Below, one piece after another: positions 10,179 through 18,618 of a stretch of 32,463 nucleotides of DNA. Origin of the DNA: Candidatus Lambdaproteobacteria bacterium. Its GTDB lineage: Bacteria > SAR324 > JACQKK01. The first letter of the stretch is position 1, and the number at the start of each line of letters is the position of its first letter. Under the pieces are notes generated by a model, which saw nothing but the letters and a program-made list of their open reading frames with translations, was not told where the DNA came from and searched no databases. Position numbers and translations under genes: made by a program. Location of the stretch: positions 1-32,463 of the forward strand of contig JACQHH010000084.1 of NCBI GenBank assembly GCA_016199125.1. Reading direction: 5' to 3'.

Positions 10179-10262
10179 CTGAGGAGCGTGAAGCGCGTCT
10201 CGAAGAGCGCGGGGTTCACGGCCGCGGGCTTCGAGACGTCCCCCTTGTGCGGGACTCCTCAG
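10179..10262. repeat. Structured BIME/REP-like nested inverted repeat
   Basis: Outer arms CTGAGGAG (10179-10186)/CTCCTCAG (10255-10262); inner arms CGTCTCGAAG (10196-10205)/CTTCGAGACG (10229-10238). Confidence 0.65.
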
Positions 10263-10330
10263 CCGCGCGGGAATTAGAGCATTGTTGAAAGGGAAATGGT
10301 ATTACGCCTGACGTTTACGCCGGCGGCGCC

Positions 10331-10894
10331 TCAGGTGCTGCCCACCTGCCGGCGACCCTCTTCCAGCAGTTGTGCCAGCTCCGCTTCCAGGGCCGGATGG
10401 ACGCCGCGGATCTGGCGCACCACGTTTTCCGCCCAGTCGAAGTAGCGGTGCTTGCGCCCGGCGTTCCAGTTGGGCGGCTGGTGGATCACGTCGCGGATGT
10501 TGGCGATGAGGTCGGAGAGCTTGAGCAGTTGCGCGCGGCCGCTCTTGGCCGCGATGGTGCTCACGGCCATCAGCTTGCGCTCCTGCTCGGGCAGGCTCTT
10601 GTCGTCGCTGACCTCCATCACCACGCCCGCCACGGCCTCGCCGAACTTGCGGGCCAGCTCCGCGCGCGTGGTTTCCGTGTCCTCGATCACGTCGTGCAGC
10701 ACGGCGGCCATCAGCAGCTCCTCGTCATCGCCGAAGCCGGCGCGGGCGAGCTGGGTGGCCACCAGGATGGGATGGTTGATGTAGGGCGCGGCGGTCTGAC
10801 CCTTGCGGCGGTGGTCGCGGTGCTGCTCGGCGGCAAAGTAGATGGCCTCCAGCAAACGGGCCGTGGGCGGGCCGGACAACGGCGTCAGGGTCAT
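10331..10894 (-). CDS. HD domain (p)ppGpp hydrolase-like protein (SpoT/MESH1-like)
   Basis: AAEQHRDHRRKGQTAAPYINHPILVATQLARAG...LLMAAVLHDVIEDTETT...LLKLSDLIANIRDV. Confidence 0.8.
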   Translation of the reverse strand: MTLTPLSGPPTARLLEAIYFAAEQHRDHRRKGQTAAPYINHPILVATQLARAGFGDDEELLMAAVLHDVIEDTETTRAELARKFGEAVAGVVMEVSDDKSLPEQERKLMAVSTIAAKSGRAQLLKLSDLIANIRDVIHQPPNWNAGRKHRYFDWAENVVRQIRGVHPALEAELAQLLEEGRRQVGST

Positions 10895-11694
10895 GGCGCG
10901 GCCTGCTCGCGGCCGGGGTCGGGGCAGTCCTGGGGATGGGTCGCCCAGTACCAGAACTTGACGAAACGGAAGGGGAAGTCGATGCAGTCGATCACGGCCA
11001 CCAGCAGCCCGGGCCAGCCATCCAGGAAGCCTCCCTTGAATCCATAGCGGCGCACGAAGCGGCTGCACGGCTTCCAGAACAGGTAGCTGAACGCCATGCC
11101 GGGCGTGGGGCGCCGGCCGCGCCGGGCCATGTGCATGGCATTGAACGAGGAGTTGAAGTCCATCTTGCGGATGGCCGTCAGCGCCGAGTCCACCGTGTAG
11201 TGCTCCATGGGATGGCGCAGATGCCCCACGCGGCCGTCCACCTGCAGTTTCTCGTGCACGTGCGCCAGGGCGAAGCGCGCCCGCCCCCGGCGGAACAGCC
11301 GCAACTGCGGGTCGGGATAGTGGCCCCCGTGGCGCACCCAGGTCCCGAAGAAATGGTTGCGGCGGGGCATGTCAAACGCGGCCTCGGGGGGATCGGCGGC
11401 CAGGGTCGCGCGGATCTCCTGTGCCAGCTCGGGCCCGATCACCTCGTCGGCGTCCAGGTAGAACACCCAGTCCGTGTCGGCCTGCTCGATGCCGAAAGCC
11501 TTGTTGACGTTCAGGTTGGAGACGTTGGGCCGCGTGAAGACGTGCGGCGTGTAGCGCCGCGCCACCTCGGCTGAGCCGTCGCTGCTGGCGCAGTCCACGT
11601 AGATGAGCTGGTCCGCCCACTGCGCGCTGCCCAGCGAGCGCGGCAGGTTGTGGGCCTCGTTGTGCCCGATCATGGTAAAGGCGATGGTGGGCAT
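10891..11694 (-). CDS. Glycosyltransferase family 2 protein
   Basis: MPTIAFTMIGHNEAHNLPRSLGSAQWADQLIYVDCASSDGSAEVA...WVFYLDADEVI; WaaE/KdtX-like GT2. Stop overlaps the start of the HD gene (ATGA). Confidence 0.85.
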   Translation of the reverse strand: MPTIAFTMIGHNEAHNLPRSLGSAQWADQLIYVDCASSDGSAEVARRYTPHVFTRPNVSNLNVNKAFGIEQADTDWVFYLDADEVIGPELAQEIRATLAADPPEAAFDMPRRNHFFGTWVRHGGHYPDPQLRLFRRGRARFALAHVHEKLQVDGRVGHLRHPMEHYTVDSALTAIRKMDFNSSFNAMHMARRGRRPTPGMAFSYLFWKPCSRFVRRYGFKGGFLDGWPGLLVAVIDCIDFPFRFVKFWYWATHPQDCPDPGREQAAP

Positions 11695-11829
11695 CCGGCG
11701 GAAAATGCTCCGGCTCTGGCGTTGGGCTGGATGGGCCGGCGTTGCCACAAGACCGCGGCACGCCGCGTGGACCGGCGCCGCCATGCCCGCCGCGATTCAG
11801 GCGGCCGGGGCGTGCGCGGCGCCCCGCGC

Positions 11830-12702
11830 TCAGCCCAGCCGCGTGCGCAGCCAGCCGATCACGTCCTGCAGGACGTCACGCCATTGGGCTTCCTGGAACA
11901 GTTCATGGCGCAGGCCGGGGTAGGGCCGCAGCGCCTTGTCGGGCGATTCCACCCGCTCGAACCAGCGCAGCGCGGAGGGCAGATCCACCACATGGTCCTG
12001 GTCGCCAAACGCTAACAGAAGGGGCAGACCCTGACAAGTGGGCGCCTGCCAGGCCTGCGCCAGCGCGCTCATCATGGCCCGCACGAAGCGCACGCTGAGA
12101 CCGCGGAAGCGCAGCGGGTCGCGCGCGTAGTCGGGCCAGATGCTGCGGTCGGCCGTGCGCAACTGGGGCAGGCCATTGACCGGCAGCCGGTAGCGCGGGA
12201 TCACGCGCGCCAGCAGGTGCACCAGGGGCAGCATGGTGCGCTGCAGCCCGGGCGGAAAGCCCAGGAACGGCGAGCACAGCACCAGGGCGTCGAAGGTGCC
12301 CCGAGGCAGCGCCGCCACGCTCAGCACGGAGACCAGGCCGCCATTGCTGTGTCCCAGCAGGGCCAGGGGCGCGCCCGGCTGGCGCTGGGGCTCTACGCCC
12401 TGGTGCAGCACCAGCCGCAGCCCGTCGACCAGCTTGGCATAGTCCGGCACGTCGGCCGGCCGGCCGCTGGAACGCCCATGGTGGTAATGGTCGAAGAGGT
12501 AGGCCGAAACCCCCTGGGCCTGCAGCGTGCGGGCCACATGGTCGTACCAGCCCATGTGCTCGCCGTACCCGTGGGAAATCAGCAGGTGCAGCCAGGGCCG
12601 CGGGGCAGGATAGGCGGCAAAGGCCACGCGCCCGCCGCGGCCATCCTCCAACCAGACCGCCGCGGGCAGCGGATCAGCCAACCCGGCCTTATAAGAGCTC
12701 AT
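11830..12702 (-). CDS. Alpha/beta hydrolase (monoacylglycerol lipase/lysophospholipase-like)
   Basis: HLLISHGYGEHMGWYDHVARTLQAQGVSAYLFDHYHHGRSSG...LALLGHSNGGLVSV...FGDQDHVVD. Confidence 0.85.
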   Translation of the reverse strand: MSSYKAGLADPLPAAVWLEDGRGGRVAFAAYPAPRPWLHLLISHGYGEHMGWYDHVARTLQAQGVSAYLFDHYHHGRSSGRPADVPDYAKLVDGLRLVLHQGVEPQRQPGAPLALLGHSNGGLVSVLSVAALPRGTFDALVLCSPFLGFPPGLQRTMLPLVHLLARVIPRYRLPVNGLPQLRTADRSIWPDYARDPLRFRGLSVRFVRAMMSALAQAWQAPTCQGLPLLLAFGDQDHVVDLPSALRWFERVESPDKALRPYPGLRHELFQEAQWRDVLQDVIGWLRTRLG

Positions 12703-13066
12703 AGGGCGAGAAGGTCGGCTCTTTCTGCGCCTGCTCGTCCAGCGCCGATTCGCCCGGCTCGTGCAGCAGCAGCTCGGCGAAGGGCACGCTGATGGGCATG
12801 GAAAGGGTCACCTCGCCCGACTGGGGGTGATAAGCGATCATGTGCACGGCCAGGGTCTCCGCGTGGAAGCACAGGGTCACTTCCACGTCCACGCCGGCGG
12901 GAATCAGCTCGCATTCCTGGTAGTGGGCGCTGCACGCGTCCAGGTGCTCCACGCCTTTGCAGATGCCTTGCACGCGCAGCGCACTGCTGCGCTGGCGCAA
13001 CACGATTTCCCGGTTGGCGTGGCCTTCGATCCAACGCAGGGCCGATTCGCGCGTCCATGGGGTCAT
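12689..13066 (-). CDS. Conserved hypothetical protein
   Basis: 125 aa from MTPWTRESALRWIEGHANREIVLRQ...; 14-bp overlap with the start of the downstream hydrolase ORF. Confidence 0.65.
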   Translation of the reverse strand: MTPWTRESALRWIEGHANREIVLRQRSSALRVQGICKGVEHLDACSAHYQECELIPAGVDVEVTLCFHAETLAVHMIAYHPQSGEVTLSMPISVPFAELLLHEPGESALDEQAQKEPTFSPYELL

Positions 13067-13199
13067 GGCGGGGTTCCCGTTGGGGTGGGTGCGCTGCGGG
13101 AGGGACGCCACCGGGCGACATGCTCCGGCCGCCGCCCGCTGCACGTCCATCCTCTCACGACCGCCTTGACTTTGCCAGCGCGCGCCGGTAGCTGTGGGG

Positions 13200-13408
13200 A
13201 CGTTGGGTGCCCCCTTGAAGAGGGGTTAAAAGGGAATGCGGTGCAATGCCGCAGCTACCCCCGTAACTGTGAGCGCCATTCGGACCTGCCGCATCGGCCA
13301 CTGGGACTGACAAGCCTGGGAAGGCCGGCGGGTCGCGCGCAAGCCAGGAAACCTGCCCGACATTCGACTTCGGTAATCCTTCGGAGGGAAGGAAGAAGCA
13401 CCCACCGG
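13200..13408 (+). ncRNA. Cobalamin (AdoCbl/B12) riboswitch
   Basis: Core 'aaaagggaatgcggtgcaatgccgcagctacccccgtaactgtgagc' plus the B12-box 'agccaggaaacctgcc' (13342-13357); closing P1-like stem TGGGTGC (13204-13210)/GCACCCA (13398-13404). Confidence 0.93.
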
Positions 13409-13595
13409 TGTTGTCAGCGCCGGTTGCCCAGCAGATTCGCGGTTCCCTCGGTCCGATTACCCTGTAGGCGGCGCGCTCCGTGCGCGACCCCGGCCGCATC
13501 CGGTCCCGGTCGTGCCTCCGCGGGCGCCGCCCGACGCGCCGCCGTGCGGCGGGTGGGCATCGAGCCCCTCGCCGGCGGCTAAGCGCAGGCGCGGG

Positions 13596-14912
13596 ATGGA
13601 TGCGATGCAGGGCCGCGGCAGCACGGGATTCGGGTCGGGGCGCGCCGGGCGATGGGCCGCGGCGCCGCTGCTGGCGCTTGTGCTGGCGGCGCTGGCGCTG
13701 TCCGCCTGCGACCAGGTGGAAAGTTGGCTGGAGCAGGCGGCCGGCGAGCCCGCGCGCAGCGACCCCACGGGCCAGGTGTCGCAACCGCCGGCCGCGGTGC
13801 CCTCCGGCCCGCAGCTTTACTGCATCGCCAACATCGGGCGCACCATCGTGGTCTACAGCCTGGCCGAGCGGCGGGTGCTGGGCGACACGCGGCGGGTGCT
13901 GCATTCCGACCCCGTGGGGCCCTGGTTCGCCGGCGGCCAGGGCTATTACCTGTCGCGGGTGGCCGGAGACGGCTCGGGTCAGAACGCCCTGCTCCGCTTC
14001 GATCCGGTGACCCTGGCCCAGACGGGGCGGCTGAGTTTTGCCCCCAACTCCAATCCCGTAACGCTGCTGGTGCATCCGCAGGGCGGGCTGGCCTACGTGG
14101 CCCTGGCCGGCTCGTCCTTCGACAATTTCGCCACCAACGGGCTGGCCGTGGTGTCTTTGCCGGGGCTGAGCCTGTTGAGCTTTCTGGACCTGAACGCCGC
14201 GACAGTGTATCCCCCGGGCCACACGGGCGCCCGCTGGACGTCACTGGACGGGCTGGCCTGGGACGACGCCTGCGCGCTGGGGCCGTGCCTGTACGCCGTG
14301 GCCAACAACTGGAACGGGGTGCTGCGCGCGGGACGGCTGCTGGTGCTGGCGCTGGATGGCGTGGGCCTGCCTTCCATTGCCGATGCGATTGCCCTGGGCA
14401 TGAGCCCGCAGGGCGCGCCGTTGCTGGATGATCCGGACGATGGCTCCCGGCCGCGCAGCCTGTGGGTGGTCAACAACGGCGGCTACCTGGACTTCGGCGG
14501 GGAGCCCGGCACCCTGCAACGGCTCGACCCGGCGCTGTTCGCCGACGACACGCCGGACAACGAGACCCTGGCCCTGCTCACCTCGGCCAATACCTCGCAG
14601 CTTCCCGCGGACCCCACCGGCATCTTCCGCTTCAATGGGGAGCGCGCCTGGATCACCAGCTATCCCGACGACGTGGTGGCCACGCTGGAGCTGGACACGG
14701 CGACGCTGGCGCCGCTGGACGCCACCCTGCCGCGCATCACGGGACCGCTGTTTTCCACCACCGACCCGGCTCCGGCGCTCTTTGCCGGCATGGGCGGCTA
14801 TGGGCCGGCGGCCCTGGGCGAGCTGGATACGGCCGGCGGCGCGCTGCTGGCCACGCACAACCTGGGCGCCGGCAACGGCGGCCTGACCTGCGCCGAATAC
14901 GTCGTGCCCTGA
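13596..14912 (+). CDS. Lipoprotein with predicted beta-propeller (YncE/BtuG-like architecture) under the B12 riboswitch
   Basis: Lipobox LALSAC after a hydrophobic signal; repeats such as LYCIANIGRTIVVYSLAERRVLG, ALLRFDPVTLAQTGRLSF, VTLLVHPQGGLAYVALAG, GLAVVSLPGLSLLSFLDL, VVATLELDTATLAPL. Confidence 0.75.
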   Translation: MDAMQGRGSTGFGSGRAGRWAAAPLLALVLAALALSACDQVESWLEQAAGEPARSDPTGQVSQPPAAVPSGPQLYCIANIGRTIVVYSLAERRVLGDTRRVLHSDPVGPWFAGGQGYYLSRVAGDGSGQNALLRFDPVTLAQTGRLSFAPNSNPVTLLVHPQGGLAYVALAGSSFDNFATNGLAVVSLPGLSLLSFLDLNAATVYPPGHTGARWTSLDGLAWDDACALGPCLYAVANNWNGVLRAGRLLVLALDGVGLPSIADAIALGMSPQGAPLLDDPDDGSRPRSLWVVNNGGYLDFGGEPGTLQRLDPALFADDTPDNETLALLTSANTSQLPADPTGIFRFNGERAWITSYPDDVVATLELDTATLAPLDATLPRITGPLFSTTDPAPALFAGMGGYGPAALGELDTAGGALLATHNLGAGNGGLTCAEYVVP

Positions 14913-15011
14913 GACACAGCGGCGCGGTGCCGCCGGGCAGCCTCGGCCTGGCACAGCCGCCGCCACGGGCCGCTTGCACCGTGAGCAGTTGATTTCAAAG
15001 GAAGGGACACC

Positions 15012-16151
15012 ATGAACCAGACTGCAAGGCATTCGACCGGCACCCCGAGAAGCGTTCCGAGGCGCCCGCGTTTCCCCCGGTATGCAGTGATCGCGCTGGC
15101 CGTGCTGCTCCTGGCCGCCTGCGCCGGGGAAGACAAAAAGAAGGAGGAGGCGACCACGCCGGCGACCACGCGCATCTTTGCCAACCGCGTGATCGATTAT
15201 GCGCCGGGGACGCTCGTGATCAACAGCGGCTTCAACGGCCAGACCCCGGGGAGCTACAGCGATGATTTCGGAGGTACACACGTCATTTCATTAACCGCGT
15301 GGATCACGGACTATCCGGGTTTTGGTGCGAGCTCGACCGAGATCGTCAGCTACGACAATGCTCAGCGCGTTCTGATCGGCTTGGCGAGTGAAGGCAACTA
15401 CTCCCGCTTCGATTGGACACTGTTTCAGGACAACCTCTACTATTGCCAGAGCTACCCCTACGTTGCGAGTGCCGACGAAGCCTCCGCGCTGCCGCGGGCA
15501 GATAATACCGACCCTACGGCGAGCGGCTGCGGCGGCTTCTCCTGGACAGGGCTGGGGCCGCCTGCGTGGTCGTACTTCTTTTCCCCCGACCGCGCCCTGG
15601 GCGCACCCGGCGACTACACTAGCGTCGTTTCCCTGGGCTATGTCCCGGCAGGAACGGATGCGCCGGGCGGTGCGCTGGTATTGGGCTTGGGCGCGGCCGG
15701 CGACCCCGCGCAGCGGGGCTGCGCAATTGACGGCGTAGGCGACGATGTGGCCGTCTACGAGAATCCGTTCGTCACGAGCGATGCCGACAGCATCAGCGGC
15801 ACCAACAACGAAGTGGCGACCGTGGAGTTTTCCACCGACAATGCCACTTGGTACGAATATCCCCATGACGCGACGCTCGATCCCGCCAAACCCCTGATCG
15901 ACCGCACGCGTTATGTAGGATTCGCCGGGGTGACGCCGACGAGCGAAGGAGGCGACCGCTTCGACTTGGCGCTGCTGATTGCCGAGCACGCGCTGTCGGC
16001 CGACTTCAATGCCTGTTACGTGCGCATCACCGATGGCGGCACACGCTGGGTCGACTACGGCAACACCCAGAGCGACCTGTTTGCCTCCGGCGCGGACATC
16101 GACGCCGTGGAGGCGCTACACTACGAGGCCGACGCGACCCTGGCGCCATGA
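15012..16151 (+). CDS. Surface lipoprotein with 'ALG.P....VSLG...GALVLGLG...VYENPF' module and inserted domain
   Basis: Lipobox VLLLAAC; C-terminal half homologous by eye to ORF 17281..18474 (shared VSLG/LVLGxG/VxEN/GFAG/GGDxFDLA/ACYVKI/GADIDAV). Confidence 0.75.
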   Translation: MNQTARHSTGTPRSVPRRPRFPRYAVIALAVLLLAACAGEDKKKEEATTPATTRIFANRVIDYAPGTLVINSGFNGQTPGSYSDDFGGTHVISLTAWITDYPGFGASSTEIVSYDNAQRVLIGLASEGNYSRFDWTLFQDNLYYCQSYPYVASADEASALPRADNTDPTASGCGGFSWTGLGPPAWSYFFSPDRALGAPGDYTSVVSLGYVPAGTDAPGGALVLGLGAAGDPAQRGCAIDGVGDDVAVYENPFVTSDADSISGTNNEVATVEFSTDNATWYEYPHDATLDPAKPLIDRTRYVGFAGVTPTSEGGDRFDLALLIAEHALSADFNACYVRITDGGTRWVDYGNTQSDLFASGADIDAVEALHYEADATLAP

Positions 16152-16194
16152 GCGCCGGGGCGGCGGCACACGAGGCACCAGCCGGGGGATCGGC

Positions 16195-16890
16195 ATGAGC
16201 GCACGGCGCAAGATCGTGCTCTCTTGGAGCGGGGGCAAGGACAGCGCGCTGGCGCTGCACGCCCTGCGCCAGGCGGGCACCTGGGAGGTGGTGGCGCTGC
16301 TGACCACCGTGGCCGAGCCCTACGGACGCATCAGCCACCATGGCGTGCGGGCCGAGCTGCTGCGGGCCCAGGCCGAGGCCCTGGGCGAAGCCCTGCACGT
16401 GATCTCGCTGCCCGACCCGTGCAGCAATGTTTTGTACGAGGAGGCCATGGGCCGGGCCATGCGGGCCTATCGCGAGGCGGGCGTGGAGGCCGTGGCCTTC
16501 GGCGATATCTTCCTGCAGGACCTGCGCGACTATCGCGAGCGCAACCTGGCGCCGGTGGGGCTGGGGGCGGAGTTTCCGCTGTGGGGCCAGCCCACCGGGC
16601 CGCTGCTGCAACGCTTCCTGGCGCTGGGCTTTCGTGGCGTGCTGGCCTGCGTGGATGGCGCCAAGCTGACCCGCGACTTCGCCGGGCGGGCCATCGACAC
16701 GGCGCTGCTGGCCGACCTGCCGCGCGGCGTGGACCCCTGCGGCGAGAACGGCGAATATCATTCCTTCGTGTGGGACGGCCCCATCTTCAAGCGGCCAGTG
16801 CCGGTGCGCGTGGGCGAGATCGTACAGCGGGACACGCGCTTCTTTGCCGACCTGCTGCCCGCGGCTGGGCCAGGCGCGTCCGATGCCTGA
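16195..16890 (+). CDS. DUF71/COG2102 (Dph6-like) ATP-pyrophosphatase, bacterial B12-linked subgroup candidate
   Basis: KIVLSWSGGKDSALALHAL (PP-loop), LLTTVAEPYGRISHHGVR, AFGDIFLQDLRDYRE, FPLWGQPT, DLPRGVDPCGENGEYHSFVWDGPIF. Confidence 0.9.
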   Translation: MSARRKIVLSWSGGKDSALALHALRQAGTWEVVALLTTVAEPYGRISHHGVRAELLRAQAEALGEALHVISLPDPCSNVLYEEAMGRAMRAYREAGVEAVAFGDIFLQDLRDYRERNLAPVGLGAEFPLWGQPTGPLLQRFLALGFRGVLACVDGAKLTRDFAGRAIDTALLADLPRGVDPCGENGEYHSFVWDGPIFKRPVPVRVGEIVQRDTRFFADLLPAAGPGASDA

Positions 16891-16935
16891 CCCGGTGGGC
16901 TGACGCCCGCCGCGGCGCGTGCCGGGAGCGTTCTA

Positions 16936-17078
16936 CAGGGCAACCGCATTCTAGCCGCTGCCCTGCCATCGATGTCACCCTGAGCAGAGCGAAGGGTCTC
17001 GTTCTGCTGAAATCATTGAGATTCTGAGCGCCGTAGTGCGGCGCTCAGAATGACGTGCGTTAGCATGCGGTTGCCCTG
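16936..17078. repeat. MITE/interspersed-repeat-like element: 14-bp terminal inverted repeats around an internal hairpin
   Basis: CAGGGCAACCGCAT (16936-16949)/ATGCGGTTGCCCTG (17065-17078); internal ATTCTGAGCGCCG-TAGTG-CGGCGCTCAGAAT (17021-17051); contains 'GTCACCCTGAGCAGAGCGAAGGGTCTC', a motif resembling widely dispersed bacterial repeats. Confidence 0.65.
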
Positions 17079-17280
17079 GGGCGTTCCGCCGGCGCCGTTT
17101 TTTCCCCAGGCCGCCCCGTGCTATGATGAATTCCCATGGAAACAGTTGCTTAGGGCCACGGCGGCACGACCTTTGCCATGCGCGGCAACGCGCGGGGTCG
17201 CCTTGTGCCGCGTGATGCAAGTGTCACGGATCGTGCGGCGGGCCGCCGCGCGCGAGCCCAAACCGGCAGCGGGAGCCGCC

Positions 17281-18474
17281 ATGCCAGAGACCGATCGAAC
17301 CCGGCGGCCGGGTCGCGCGGGTGCTGCGCCTCCCGCCATGCCGCGGGACCGCAGCGCCCACCATTGGCGCCGCCTGGCGCTGGCGGGGCTCGCAGCGCTG
17401 CTGCTGGGCGGCTGCGTGGTGGGGACGCAGGAGGATGCCGCCACATCGAGCGACGAGGCCTTCGGCGTGGCCGGGAGCACGCCGGCCAATGGCACCGCGC
17501 TGGTTGACGTCTCCACCGCCCGCGTCGAGGTGGAATTCACCACCGACCTGGCCACGTCCTACAGCGCATTCACGGCCGTCTCGGAGCAGGTGGCCGCGCT
17601 GCTGACCCTGGAGGACGTCACGGACGAGGACGCACCGCTGCCCGTGCGCTACCGCATGGAATACATCGTCTCGCTGCAAACCTTGCGGCTGACTCTGGAG
17701 CAGCCCCTGGTGTGGGCGCACGTCTACCGGCTGACCCTGGATGCCATGTTCAGCGCGTACACCGGTGCGACCCTGGGCAGCGACGTGCTCGTCACGTTCA
17801 CCGCGGAGCCCATGGCCTTTGACGGCGAGGTGTTCGCGGACCGCGTGGTGGTCTACGCGCCGGTGCTGCCCACGGGGGAAGCCGACGGCGCCGGGTATTT
17901 CATCCCCCAGGCGGCGCTGGGTCCGCCCCGCGGCGCAAAGCACGTGGCGTCCCTGGGCTTCGACAAGATCTCCCTCACGGAAGGCGGCTTCCTGGTGCTG
18001 GGCTTCGGCGACGGCACGGAGCGGCGGTGCATCGTGAACGATGACGGCACGGATTTCACCGTGGTGGAGAATGCCGCGCCGTTCCAGGGCTCGTCCAATG
18101 TGTTCACCGAGGCGGCCTACGTGGAGGTCTCGGAGAATGGCACCGACTTCCACCGCTTTCCCGCCACGCCGCCGGTGGACCCGGCCGACGTCGGCCTGCC
18201 CGCCGCCTGGAGCGGCTTCGCCGGCATCCACGTCTACGACCCGGAGACGAGCACGGGCGGCGACGAGTTCGACCTGGCCGACGTCATCGTCGCGGCCGGC
18301 CTGCCCGCGGATTTTCAGGCCTGTTACGTGAAGATCGTCGACGCCGGCGCAGGGGTGCCGGACGCGGCGTTCCCCGTGCTGCTCATCAGCCCGGACAAGG
18401 GCACCGGCGCAGACATTGACGCCGTGCTCGTGCCGGCCGGGCACAGTGTCGCCGCGCCCGGCCTGACGGATTAG
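17281..18474 (+). CDS. Surface lipoprotein, paralog of 15012..16151, with an N-terminal Ig-like (Big_5-like) domain
   Basis: Lipobox LLLGGC; STPANGTALVDVSTARVEVEFTTDL... Ig-like; C-terminal ALGPPRGAKHVASLGFDK...GGFLVLGFGDG...FTVVEN...GFAGIHVYDPETSTGGDEFDLADVI...ACYVKIVDAG...GADIDAV. Confidence 0.75.
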   Translation: MPETDRTRRPGRAGAAPPAMPRDRSAHHWRRLALAGLAALLLGGCVVGTQEDAATSSDEAFGVAGSTPANGTALVDVSTARVEVEFTTDLATSYSAFTAVSEQVAALLTLEDVTDEDAPLPVRYRMEYIVSLQTLRLTLEQPLVWAHVYRLTLDAMFSAYTGATLGSDVLVTFTAEPMAFDGEVFADRVVVYAPVLPTGEADGAGYFIPQAALGPPRGAKHVASLGFDKISLTEGGFLVLGFGDGTERRCIVNDDGTDFTVVENAAPFQGSSNVFTEAAYVEVSENGTDFHRFPATPPVDPADVGLPAAWSGFAGIHVYDPETSTGGDEFDLADVIVAAGLPADFQACYVKIVDAGAGVPDAAFPVLLISPDKGTGADIDAVLVPAGHSVAAPGLTD

Positions 18475-18618
18475 CCCCGGCGCGCGGGAATTCCGCTGTG
18501 GGTCCCGGTGTGCTAGCGTTGAGGCGATGCGCCTCCGCAGGAGCTCGGCGCCCGAGCCGGGCATCGCCGACGCGGCGCAGCGCGTCGCACCGTCGCGGGT
18601 ACAGCCGCCGCGGCCCCC

